This document shows positions 1-5,720 of a DNA stretch of 10,872 nucleotides, piece by piece. The notes below the pieces were generated by a model that searched no databases, was not told where the DNA came from, and worked only from the letters and a program-made list of their open reading frames with translations. Position numbers and translations under genes: made by a program. The stretch is from assembly GCA_002476495.1 (NCBI GenBank), contig DLKL01000013.1:1-10872 (forward strand), read 5' to 3'. Numbering within the stretch: position 1 is the stretch's first letter; each line of letters opens with the position of its first letter. The DNA comes from Lachnospiraceae bacterium UBA7589. Lineage in GTDB: Bacteria > Bacillota > Clostridia > Lachnospirales > Lachnospiraceae.

Positions 1-396
1 GGACAGGCATTCCTTGAGCTTCACCCAACTAAGTATGGTGAAGAACTCGTTAAGAAGATGAAGGCTAACAATGCTAAGGCATATCTCGTTAATACAGGAT
101 GGAACGGAACAGGAAAAAGAATCACAATTAAGGATACAAGGGGTATTATCGATGCAATCCTTAACGGAGATATCAAGACTGCTCCAACTAAGACAATTCC
201 AATGTTTAACTTTGAAGTTCCAACTGAGCTTCCCGGAGTAGATCCATCAATCCTTGATCCTCGTGACACATATGCCGATCCAACAGAGTGGGATGCTAAG
301 GCAAAGGATCTTGCAGAGAGATTCCAGAAGAACTTTGTTAAGTACACAACTAATGAGGCAGGTAAGGCTCTTGTGGCTGCAGGACCTCAGCTGTAA
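1..396 (+). CDS. pckA: Phosphoenolpyruvate carboxykinase (ATP), C-terminal part
   Basis: Partial gene: the frame is open from base 1 and ends at TAA 394-396, giving the last 131 residues of a protein that is normally about 530-540. The enzyme interconverts oxaloacetate plus ATP with PEP, CO2 and ADP in the cytosol. In fermentative anaerobes it often runs toward oxaloacetate, feeding succinate formation and anaplerosis. The segment NTGWNGTGKRITIKDTR, near residue 31 of the visible part, is the conserved C-terminal nucleotide-binding region of the ATP-dependent family and differs from the GTP-dependent one. The downstream PMFNFEVPTELPGV and DPRDTYADPTEWDAKA stretches are also typical of bacterial PckA. 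Codon use is that of a highly expressed gene (AAG, CTT and GTT frequent), unlike the AT-richer cluster downstream. The gene is followed by a strong terminator, so it ends its transcription unit. Confidence 0.96.
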   Translation, partial: GQAFLELHPTKYGEELVKKMKANNAKAYLVNTGWNGTGKRITIKDTRGIIDAILNGDIKTAPTKTIPMFNFEVPTELPGVDPSILDPRDTYADPTEWDAKAKDLAERFQKNFVKYTTNEAGKALVAAGPQL

Positions 397-412
397 TGTA
401 CTGAATAATATA

Positions 413-426
413 ACGCATTAATGCGT
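413..426. other. Perfect 14-base palindrome after pckA
   Basis: The sequence acgcattaatgcgt reads the same on both strands. It sits 16 bases after the pckA stop codon and just before the terminator stem. It could be a dimeric protein site or part of the 3' RNA fold. It is short enough that chance is possible, and no protein is known for it. Confidence 0.3.
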
Positions 427-430
427 AAAT

Positions 431-487
431 AAAAGAGACTGTTGCTTTAACGATTAAATTAATCGTTGAGACGACGGTCTCTTTTTT
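431..487 (+). terminator. Intrinsic terminator of pckA
   Basis: The outer stem aaaagagac (431-439) pairs perfectly with gtctctttt (477-485) and runs into six T (482-487). An inner hairpin cgatta/taatcg (451-456 with 460-465, three-base loop) is nested in the loop, making a two-tier structure. It lies 34 bases after the pckA stop and separates it from the next operon. Confidence 0.88.
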
Positions 488-535
488 GATTTGTTTTTTC
501 AATATAAATTTAATATGGTATTTGCATGAGAATTA

Positions 536-544
536 TGTTATATT
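536..544 (+). promoter_or_regulatory. Possible extended -10 promoter for the small-protein/protease operon
   Basis: TGT followed by TATATT (539-544) fits an extended -10 box (TGnTATAAT) with one mismatch. No good -35 is seen 17 bases upstream, which is tolerated by extended -10 promoters. Start of transcription would be near 551, giving a leader of about 100 bases. The leader holds a small hairpin, ggtta/taacc (559-563 with 567-571). This is the best candidate in the 255-base gap between pckA and the next gene, but it is weak. Confidence 0.35.
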
Positions 545-651
545 AAGAGAGTATTGTGGGTTAGTTTAACCTGATTGCCGCTTTTTTGAAGGAGAATGAA
601 GCAGCATAGGGGTTGGCTCTATAAAACTTTTATACTACAAGGGGGGTTTAA

Positions 652-1074
652 ATGAGTTCTAAGACTTATTATCAGAGACGAATGGAACATTGTCAGGAAG
701 AAATCCGGGAAAACGAAAGAAAGATACAGCTTTTGGAGAGTAAACTGGAATTCCTCAATGGAAAAAGAGTTGATGATGAACAGTATCTGTCACTAAGAAA
801 TATATCATTTTCAAAATTTCAGGATGCAAAATCAAAGGGAGCAGCTTTATATGGGGAAAAATTGCGAGAACAGGTAAGCACCGGATCCCAGATAGAGTTT
901 TTTTCAAATTTTACGGAAATTGACACTAATATAAAAAGAAAAATCAGACTGCTCATTGAGGAGAATGAAGATTTGCAACAGGATATAGTATATTGCAAGG
1001 GAGAAGTAAGGCGAATAGAGCAGGAAGAAAAAGAAGAGGCAGAGAGACAAAGACAGCTTGCAGCTCAGGCGTAA
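652..1074 (+). CDS. Coiled-coil protein resembling type VII effector partner (DUF5082/YwqH-like)
   Basis: This 140-residue protein has no signal peptide or membrane segment and is almost entirely helical and highly charged. Two heptad-rich stretches (about residues 7-42 and 98-135) flank a central region containing GEKLREQVSTGSQ, and the tail is rich in Glu, Arg and Gln. The start at 652 is supported by a purine-rich aagggggg (639-646). Size, an N-terminal YY followed by a long helix, and first place in an operon that leads to a large secreted-type protein resemble the YwqH/DUF5082 proteins, which pair with LXG toxins of type VII secretion. I recognise the layout more than the sequence, so the family name is tentative. 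It could instead be any small coiled-coil adaptor. It likely acts as a targeting partner or chaperone for the protease encoded by the fourth gene. Confidence 0.6.
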   Translation: MSSKTYYQRRMEHCQEEIRENERKIQLLESKLEFLNGKRVDDEQYLSLRNISFSKFQDAKSKGAALYGEKLREQVSTGSQIEFFSNFTEIDTNIKRKIRLLIEENEDLQQDIVYCKGEVRRIEQEEKEEAERQRQLAAQA

Positions 1075-1094
1075 GTGGGAAGAAAGGTGGATAT

Positions 1095-1376
1095 ATGGCA
1101 GATTTAATTGTAAATGATTCGGATTATGAAAGTATTGCCGATGCGTATATTTCAATAGGTACATACCTTGAGGAAATAATAACAGAGTATCTTTCAATAA
1201 TTGATAAGATATGTATGGATGGAATAACAAAGGGAAATATTCACGACAACCTGCTGACCTTTAAACAGACAGCGACTTCGCTGAGTGGACAAATAGAGGC
1301 TGTAACAAAGATAGCATCAAAGGTATGTAAGGGTTTTGTTGAAGATATAGATGAAGCTGACGAGGATTTGTATTAG
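1095..1376 (+). CDS. Small helical protein, WXG100/ESAT-6-like partner
   Basis: This 93-residue protein is predicted to form two helices: about residues 9-40 (SDYESIADAYISIGTYLEEI...) and about 46-82, with a turn at MDGITKGNIH. That size and hairpin shape match WXG100-fold proteins, although the W-x-G turn itself is absent. The acidic tail, FVEDIDEADEDLY, resembles the ends of small ESX-like proteins encoded beside Firmicutes effectors. The ATG at 1095 was chosen because aaaggtgg (1083-1090) lies directly upstream and the gene then begins 20 bases after the previous stop. A longer reading from 993 would overlap the first gene by 82 bases and has no ribosome binding site. It has no signal peptide. 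The inferred role is a secreted or chaperone partner of the downstream protease. Confidence 0.6.
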   Translation: MADLIVNDSDYESIADAYISIGTYLEEIITEYLSIIDKICMDGITKGNIHDNLLTFKQTATSLSGQIEAVTKIASKVCKGFVEDIDEADEDLY

Positions 1377-1384
1377 GAGGTTTT

Positions 1385-1690
1385 ATGGTGAATACAACAA
1401 CTGCTACGGATATTTCAATAGAAAAGCTCTCCGGATATTCAGGTCTTTTGGAGGAACTGAAGGAGAAAAATAAAACAGAGATAGACGGGAAAATTGATGA
1501 AATTAACGGATTGCTTGCTGCTAATGTGGGAAGTACCTCTTCCCAGCTGACAGAGCTCAATACATATATATCGGAATTATACAAAAAAATTGTATCACTG
1601 GTAAATCAGACAGGAAAAACAGTTGACAATATTTCCTGCATATTTGCAGAAGAGGATACAGAGGATGCAGCCATAATCAAGAGTAAATAA
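1385..1690 (+). CDS. Small helical protein, second WXG100-like partner
   Basis: This 101-residue, mostly helical protein has one helix at about residues 15-45 (LLEELKEKNKTEIDGKIDEINGLL) and another at about 50-88, joined by a short NVGSTSS turn. The end, DNISCIFAEEDTEDAA, resembles the F-x-E-x-D pattern near the end of many small type VII-associated proteins. The ribosome binding site taggagg (1374-1380) overlaps the stop codon of the previous gene, so the two are translationally linked. GTG at 1388 is a possible alternative start with more usual spacing. It shows no signal peptide, Trp or membrane segment. Together with the previous gene it likely forms a helical pair for the next product. 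The exact family is not recognised. Confidence 0.6.
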   Translation: MVNTTTATDISIEKLSGYSGLLEELKEKNKTEIDGKIDEINGLLAANVGSTSSQLTELNTYISELYKKIVSLVNQTGKTVDNISCIFAEEDTEDAAIIKSK

Positions 1691-1709
1691 TATAGTATGG
1701 GGAGGGTAT

Positions 1710-3260
1710 ATGCAGAGAGATTTTACAGAGAAGGAGAAGCTTAAGCTTCTCGGATATGTGCAGGATGATCAGGACAAAAATAATGGCCGTTTCCTGGGAG
1801 GGTTTATTGATTTTTTTGCTGATATAGCACACTATAGTGATTTGAATATTAATGATTATCTTTCCAATATAGATGATTATCATAGAAAACTGGTTGATGC
1901 CCAGGATATGACTGCTGACAGCATAGAAAGGCTTTTTGAAGCGGTTTATGCCGTAGATTCGGCAACTCTTACAGATGTGGATATGGTTAAGATGCTCATT
2001 GAAGCACTAAGCTTGTCTGTAAGTAAGCTCGAGGAGGTAGTAAAAGTCAGTAAGTATATCAGCTCAGATCGTCCTCTTATGCTTACTACAGAGGAATATG
2101 ACAAGCTGGTGGATGAAGTGACGGTTCCGGACGCTGTTGCATTTGAAAACCTTTATGATGCATACATGGAAGGGGATTATGAAACTGTACAGAATTATAT
2201 TGACAGGGAGGTTAATGAGCTTAAGAGAGACGTTGCTGCATTTGGACCATCAGGAAAAAGAAGTGATTTGAAGGTAAGACAGGAGCTTGTGGTTGATTTG
2301 TATAGACTGATTGATCCTGAATCGGCTCTGGGCTTTGATAATTTGTTTGACTCTGCCAATGCACCGTTTGACAAATTTGACAGATATAATATTATGTATC
2401 TTGCATATACTGCAGATGAGCCGTATAGAAGTATTTATCTGGACACTCTGGGAACCTATACGCTTGGGGATGTTACATTGTCGGATGGAGCATTTTATAC
2501 AAAGGGGGGCTCATCCACTTCCTCATATACGGTTGCCAATTCAGTAAATATTGATCCGAAAACATGCCTGTATTATGATTCCAAAGGTGCATATACAACC
2601 TTTTTTCATGAATGTGGTCATGCCATAGATTATAATCTGGGAGATAATGAAGCTTATTCCAGGCAATATGAGGGTGGTTCAAATTATGATATTATGTATA
2701 AGGATGTATATAATAGAATTGCTTTAGAGTGCAGGGACTATATTAACAGCAATGCTGATCTTAAGGATGAGCCGGTTTTGAAAAAGGAGATATATGTTAT
2801 AAAGGTTCTTGCTGCTATCAAAAGTAATGGGGACACATCAATCCTTAATCCCTATGAGAAAAAGATATATAGTGAGATTGAAAGCCGTTTTGAGAAAGCT
2901 TTGGAAAAGGAGGGAACCTATACTTATGCGTCCGATGGTTCACCTTCACTTGTAAGATCAGGTCTTTCTGATGTATATGGCGGAATCACCAATAATGTTA
3001 TTGTAGATGGACGTGGACATTGGGGAAAAAAGGATACGGACGGAGACGGTGTGGAGGATACTTATTCCTATTGGTACTATCCGGATGGAGAAAATGCAGG
3101 CAAGCCTACAAATGCCCAGGTAACAGAAATGTGGGCACACTATTATAGCTTTGGAATAACAGGAAATACTGAGGCTATGGACGATATGAGAGACTATATG
3201 CCATCTACCATGGATAGATATGACAGGATGGCAGATGATATGGTGAACAGTGGAAAATAG
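1710..3260 (+). CDS. Putative type VII-associated zinc metallopeptidase effector
   Basis: This 516-residue protein has no signal peptide or transmembrane helix. Residues 1-120 are helical and likely the targeting part that meets the small helical partners. The C-terminal half carries the zincin motif H300-E-C-G-H304 in FFHECGHAIDY: two zinc-binding His and the catalytic Glu. A later TEMWAH segment puts Glu473 where gluzincin-type enzymes usually supply the third ligand (inference). Between them D442-T-D-G-D-G-V-E-D450 is a DxDxDG loop like those binding calcium in EF-hand and thrombospondin-type repeats, which would fit work outside the cell. The start is set by ggggaggg (1699-1706). It is the fourth gene of a tight operon and precedes a lipoprotein. 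The expected role is a protease delivered by a type VII-like system against rivals or the host. No LXG domain is clear, so a cytosolic peptidase of unknown family remains possible. Confidence 0.7.
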   Translation: MQRDFTEKEKLKLLGYVQDDQDKNNGRFLGGFIDFFADIAHYSDLNINDYLSNIDDYHRKLVDAQDMTADSIERLFEAVYAVDSATLTDVDMVKMLIEALSLSVSKLEEVVKVSKYISSDRPLMLTTEEYDKLVDEVTVPDAVAFENLYDAYMEGDYETVQNYIDREVNELKRDVAAFGPSGKRSDLKVRQELVVDLYRLIDPESALGFDNLFDSANAPFDKFDRYNIMYLAYTADEPYRSIYLDTLGTYTLGDVTLSDGAFYTKGGSSTSSYTVANSVNIDPKTCLYYDSKGAYTTFFHECGHAIDYNLGDNEAYSRQYEGGSNYDIMYKDVYNRIALECRDYINSNADLKDEPVLKKEIYVIKVLAAIKSNGDTSILNPYEKKIYSEIESRFEKALEKEGTYTYASDGSPSLVRSGLSDVYGGITNNVIVDGRGHWGKKDTDGDGVEDTYSYWYYPDGENAGKPTNAQVTEMWAHYYSFGITGNTEAMDDMRDYMPSTMDRYDRMADDMVNSGK

Positions 3261-3321
3261 TTCATTATATATGGTAAGGCTTAGAGAGGATGTTTTATAA
3301 TAAAGGAGGATATTTGTATAA

Positions 3322-4056
3322 GTGAGGAAAAAAATATATATAGCACTGCTGTTTGTGTTTTTACTTGCACTGACTGGCTGTGGCACCGGAAAATCAGATA
3401 ATAAGGAAAGCGGGGATATTACAATGAAAGATAACACTTTACAGAATGGTGACGGCACATTGACTCTTGAATATGTATGTAGTGAATTCGATATAGATGA
3501 AGCCGAATTTGAAGGAGTGGATTTTGACGCTTTTGTCAGCTATTATGGATTGACATATGACAATATCGGCGAAGGCAACCCGAGATTCCTGCTCAATGAC
3601 TATAAAGCATTGGAGGATAAGACGGCAGTTCCTGATTATGGTTCAATCAAAGCAACGACAAACAAATTTCTCCCTGAGTACAAGGACAGGACAGAAACTG
3701 TAATAATTGAGAACGTAAAGGGAGAACAATGCCGTATAACGATTATTGACCTGAAGCTCGGAAAAATATTCTCTGCAAGTGGAAGTCTGGACAATATATC
3801 CTCCCGGGATATTGTAAGGGATGTGGATGATACAGTAAAAAAGTCTGTAGCGGATAATATGGATAAGTATAACATATGTGACTGGGTTCAGGAAAACTCA
3901 GGTGACGAAGATGTAGCAGGCACACAGTCCGGTGTTACAATCATTATAAAAATGGATGATGATACAGTATATGGTATATCCTGTAATCAGGGACATGGAA
4001 ATATTGAGAATATAGAGAGATTTGCTGCAAGCCTGGAAGACATTGCAGCTCAATAG
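3322..4056 (+). CDS. Lipoprotein of unknown family, candidate immunity protein for the protease
   Basis: This 244-residue protein starts at GTG 3322 behind aaaggagga (3302-3310). It has a short basic N-terminus (RKK), a hydrophobic core of about 13 residues and the lipobox L17-T-G-C20, so it should be lipid-anchored on the outer face of the membrane. The mature part is hydrophilic and acidic (EFDIDEAEFEGVDFDAF), with alternating strand-like segments (ETVIIENV, CRITIIDLKL, VTIIIKMDDDTVYGISC). No enzyme motif is seen. It follows the protease gene by 61 bases with no terminator between them. An anchored lipoprotein right after a secreted toxin is the arrangement of surface immunity proteins, such as those protecting against the staphylococcal type VII lipase. 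The immunity role is inferred from position only. An unrelated lipoprotein cannot be excluded. Confidence 0.75.
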   Translation: MRKKIYIALLFVFLLALTGCGTGKSDNKESGDITMKDNTLQNGDGTLTLEYVCSEFDIDEAEFEGVDFDAFVSYYGLTYDNIGEGNPRFLLNDYKALEDKTAVPDYGSIKATTNKFLPEYKDRTETVIIENVKGEQCRITIIDLKLGKIFSASGSLDNISSRDIVRDVDDTVKKSVADNMDKYNICDWVQENSGDEDVAGTQSGVTIIIKMDDDTVYGISCNQGHGNIENIERFAASLEDIAAQ

Positions 4057-4061
4057 GATTT

Positions 4062-4937
4062 TTATGTGATATGATTGCTTCTTCTGTATTCTGTAGGAAG
4101 GACATGATAATACTCCTTAAAAGCATTAGTGAATTTGCTCTGGCTGTCATAACCCACAGACCGGGCTATTTCATTAATGCTTTTTTGATTTTGTGTAAGA
4201 TATACTGCGGCCTGCTTCATTCTGTGTTCTTTCATATGTGCAGCTATAGATTCCCCATATACGGATTTGAACAGACTTTTTAATGTGGTCTGGTTCATAA
4301 GATATTTTTTTGATAAATCCTCTATGGTAATCCTTTCACTCATATGAGCGGCAAGATAGTCATGAACCATCCTTATGGTTTCAATCTGAGCTGCCATATA
4401 TTCACTTATATGTATGCCTGAGTTGTCAAGCCTGAACAGATAAAGCAGAAGCTCAGTCACCTTTATTTTGTAGTAGGCGTGGGCAAGCTCCTGTGGCTGG
4501 TTGAAAAAGTCCTTAAAGATACACTCGGTTTTTTCATTGCCTGCAAAAAAAGACAGAGAATTTCCGGGGCAGAATTTCTCTTTGAGGGCTAATCCGTTTA
4601 CACCGGTTCCTGATAAAATATCTATGGTGTTTCCGTTAAAGTAATCTGTATCTACAAATATACTGAGTCCTACAGAGGAGGTGTCACCGGCAACTGTATC
4701 GGTATGTACGCAGGCATCAGAGGTGTATATGGTAAAGTCTCCCGGCCCTAAGTATATAGTTGTTCCGTTTTTAAGTTTTCTTTCAATCTTCCCCAGACTG
4801 CAATAGCATATTTCCAGAATGCTTTCGTTCCTTGGATGAGAATGTCCGGAATGTGATTTGCAGCACCCTGCATTGTCCGTAAAAGAGATGCTGATGCCTT
4901 CATATACATTGTGCAGATTAAAATGGTTATTTTTCAT
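4062..4937 (-). CDS. AraC-family regulator with Cys/His-rich sensor domain
   Basis: This 291-residue protein ends in a classic AraC/XylS DNA-binding domain (about residues 187-288) with two helix-turn-helices: ITIEDLSKKYLMNQTTLKSLFK and INEIARSVGYDSQSKFTNAFK. The N-terminal cupin-like domain carries C25, C26, H29, H32, H34, E42, C44 and C46, and then KNGTTIYLGPGDF. I recall AraC proteins with such a CC...HSG patch and LGPGD motif next to metal-transport P-type ATPases in Clostridia. The start at 4937 has aacggaggt upstream and overlaps the end of arsR by 11 bases (4927-4937), so translation is coupled. The likely role is metal-responsive control, probably activation, of the divergent exporter operon and perhaps of itself. 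Direct sensing of metal is an inference from the Cys/His patch. Confidence 0.85.
   Translation of the reverse strand: MKNNHFNLHNVYEGISISFTDNAGCCKSHSGHSHPRNESILEICYCSLGKIERKLKNGTTIYLGPGDFTIYTSDACVHTDTVAGDTSSVGLSIFVDTDYFNGNTIDILSGTGVNGLALKEKFCPGNSLSFFAGNEKTECIFKDFFNQPQELAHAYYKIKVTELLLYLFRLDNSGIHISEYMAAQIETIRMVHDYLAAHMSERITIEDLSKKYLMNQTTLKSLFKSVYGESIAAHMKEHRMKQAAVYLTQNQKSINEIARSVGYDSQSKFTNAFKEYYHVLPTEYRRSNHIT
4119..4186 (+). terminator. Intrinsic terminator for the rightward operon, antisense inside araC
   Basis: Bases 4119-4133 (aaaagcattagtgaa) pair with 4170-4184 over 15 bases, with one G-U (4129/4174), and the stem ends in a run of six T (4181-4186). The 36-base loop can fold further (gctc 4137-4140 with gggc 4163-4166; ctgt 4144-4147 with acag 4156-4159). 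The nearest + strand gene is the lipoprotein ending at 4056, and the stops of the two convergent genes are only 5 bases apart, so there is no room for a terminator between them. The single wobble is G-U on the + strand but a C-A mismatch on the - strand, which favours + strand use. Confidence 0.55.
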
Positions 4938-5250
4938 AAGTACCTCCGTTAGGACAGGTTATCTGACTGAGCTGTTCAATCATTGTATGAAGCAGCCGGC
5001 TTTCGTTGCAGTCTGACATGCTGTAATAAACTTCTTTTCCCTCTCTGCGGCTGACAATAAGACCACTGTGCCTGAGCGGGCGGAGATGATGTGATATGGC
5101 CGGACTGGACATTTTAAGGAGAAAAGCCAGCTGTGAAACGCAGACCTCCCTGTGACATAGAATCCAGAATATATGAAGCCGGGTTGGATCTCCAAGCTGC
5201 TTAAACACTTCGGCGATGTTTTCAAAATCATGTATCACTTTATCAGTCAT
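4927..5250 (-). CDS. ArsR/SmtB-family metal-responsive repressor
   Basis: This 107-residue winged-helix protein shows the family hallmarks: LGDPTRLHIFWIL (residues 19-31), a recognition helix SSPAISHHLRPLRHSGL (48-64) and the wing RREGKEVYYSMSD (68-80). Such dimers bind promoter dyads and release DNA on metal binding. The alpha-3 region reads C32-H-R-E-V-C37-V-S39, keeping one Cys of the ELCVCD box of ArsR/CadC and replacing the other with Ser. Of the alpha-5 site of SmtB/CzrA only D80 appears kept. C81 and C99 add further thiols, so the metal site may be unusual. The ATG at 5250 is chosen because of aaaggagg 6 bases upstream. A longer in-frame reading to 5406 would translate the promoter and the repeats and has no ribosome binding site. 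It is the first gene of arsR-araC and divergent from the exporter. Confidence 0.93.
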   Translation of the reverse strand: MTDKVIHDFENIAEVFKQLGDPTRLHIFWILCHREVCVSQLAFLLKMSSPAISHHLRPLRHSGLIVSRREGKEVYYSMSDCNESRLLHTMIEQLSQITCPNGGTYEK

Positions 5251-5279
5251 GTAAAACCTCCTTTTTATGAAAAGGCATT

Positions 5280-5321
5280 TTAGCCCGAATAGAAATGTAT
5301 TTAGCCCAAATAGAAATGTAT
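5280..5321. repeat. Two contiguous 21-base direct repeats in the divergent control region
   Basis: Unit 1 (5280-5300) and unit 2 (5301-5321) both begin ttagccc and end aatagaaatgtat. They differ only at one base (g at 5287, a at 5308). The 21-base period puts both copies on the same face of the helix. They end 11 bases before the -35 of the rightward promoter and lie in the 5' leader of the leftward arsR-araC transcript. AraC-family proteins typically bind direct repeats spaced about 21 bases near a -35, so these are the best candidate sites for the AraC protein encoded nearby (inference). Confidence 0.75.
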
Positions 5322-5332
5322 CTTCAAATTTG

Positions 5333-5361
5333 TTGACATTCGTTTCTGTGAGAATTATACT
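5333..5361 (+). promoter_or_regulatory. Sigma-A-type promoter for the HMA protein/ATPase operon
   Basis: TTGACA (5333-5338), a 17-base spacer and TATACT (5356-5361) give a near-consensus promoter. Transcription would start near 5368, about 70 bases before the HMA gene. A promoter this strong should be on unless repressed, which fits ArsR control. Confidence 0.8.
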
Positions 5362-5382
5362 ACATATATAACAATTAAACAA
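5354..5382 (-). promoter_or_regulatory. Divergent promoter for arsR-araC, overlapping the exporter promoter
   Basis: On the - strand TTGTTT (5382-5377), a 17-base spacer and TATAAT (5359-5354) fit a sigma-A promoter. Its -10 box overlaps the -10 box of the rightward promoter (5356-5361), so polymerase could occupy only one at a time. Its leader, from about 5347, would include the 21-base repeats. Confidence 0.65.
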
Positions 5383-5411
5383 CTGATTAATTGATAAAAT
5401 AATCAAATGTT
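5378..5411. promoter_or_regulatory. Imperfect dyad, candidate ArsR operator
   Basis: The symmetry centre lies between 5394 and 5395. Twelve of 15 positions pair, including aaca/tgtt at the ends and tgatta/taatca (5384-5389 with 5400-5405) inside. It covers the -35 of the leftward promoter and lies just downstream of the rightward start site, so one bound dimer could repress both. The match to known ArsR operators is only in style (AT-rich with TGA/TCA halves). Confidence 0.45.
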
Positions 5412-5438
5412 AATGATATTCTGGAAGGAGAATTTACT

Positions 5439-5657
5439 ATGAAAAAGACTTACAATATTGAGGTTGATTGTGCTAACTGTGCTAATCTTATGGAGGAGGC
5501 AGCGGGTAAGACTGACGGAGTTGCCAAGGCTACGGTTAATTTTATGACTCAGAAGATGATTATTGAGTTCGCAGAGTTTGCGGATGTAAAGTCGGTAATG
5601 AAGCAGGTTGAAAAGGCTTGCAAAAAGGTTGAGCCGGATTGCGAGATAGAATATTAA
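5439..5657 (+). CDS. Stand-alone heavy-metal-associated (HMA) domain protein
   Basis: This 72-residue protein is a single HMA (ferredoxin-like) domain. The metal-binding loop is D10-C11-A-N-C14-A, the DCANC form found in the N-terminal domains of Zn/Cd/Pb exporters (CadA, ZntA) rather than the GMTCxxC form of copper chaperones. A second Cys set (C60, C67) lies near the end in ACKKVEPDCEIEY. It is cytosolic. The gene begins with a good ribosome binding site (ggaaggag, 5423-5430) behind the divergent promoter and precedes the ATPase by 63 bases. Because that ATPase lacks an HMA domain of its own, this protein is likely its detached metal-binding domain or metal-delivery partner. Metal preference is inferred from the motif and neighbour. 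Confidence 0.93.
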   Translation: MKKTYNIEVDCANCANLMEEAAGKTDGVAKATVNFMTQKMIIEFAEFADVKSVMKQVEKACKKVEPDCEIEY

Positions 5658-5720
5658 CCGGAATAGGCATAGCCGAGACATGTATTTAGTATTATACAGT
5701 ACATGCAGGGAGGTGAGGAC

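Noticed and set aside
596..655. A 19-codon upstream reading frame whose TGA overlaps the ATG of the first cluster gene.
   Set aside because: The purine-rich ggag ends only one base before its ATG, too close for normal initiation, and the peptide has no recognisable features. The overlap is probably chance.
993..1094. Longer start for the 93-residue protein from an upstream ATG.
   Set aside because: It would overlap the first gene by 82 bases and lacks a ribosome binding site, whereas ATG 1095 has one directly upstream.
3296..3301. A perfect TATAAT before the lipoprotein gene as a separate promoter.
   Set aside because: There is no -35 at a suitable distance, and transcription would start inside the ribosome binding site (3302-3310).
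4024..4049. Seven-pair hairpin gctgcaa/ttgcagc near the end of the lipoprotein gene as its terminator.
   Set aside because: It lies in coding sequence and the nearest T-run is about ten bases beyond the stem. The structure at 4119-4186 is far better.
5338..5355. attc/gaat inverted repeat between the -35 and -10 boxes as a MerR-type operator.
   Set aside because: The arms are only four bases, the promoter spacer is 17 rather than 19-20, and the local regulators are ArsR and AraC types.
5251..5406. N-terminal extension of the ArsR protein with a repeated FLFGL peptide.
   Set aside because: The extension translates the 21-base DNA repeats and the promoter region. The true ATG at 5250 has a strong ribosome binding site and family-typical length.
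5679..5705. Inverted catgta/tacatg between the HMA and ATPase genes.
   Set aside because: Only six pairs with a 15-base loop and no T-run, so it is likely chance in AT-rich spacer.
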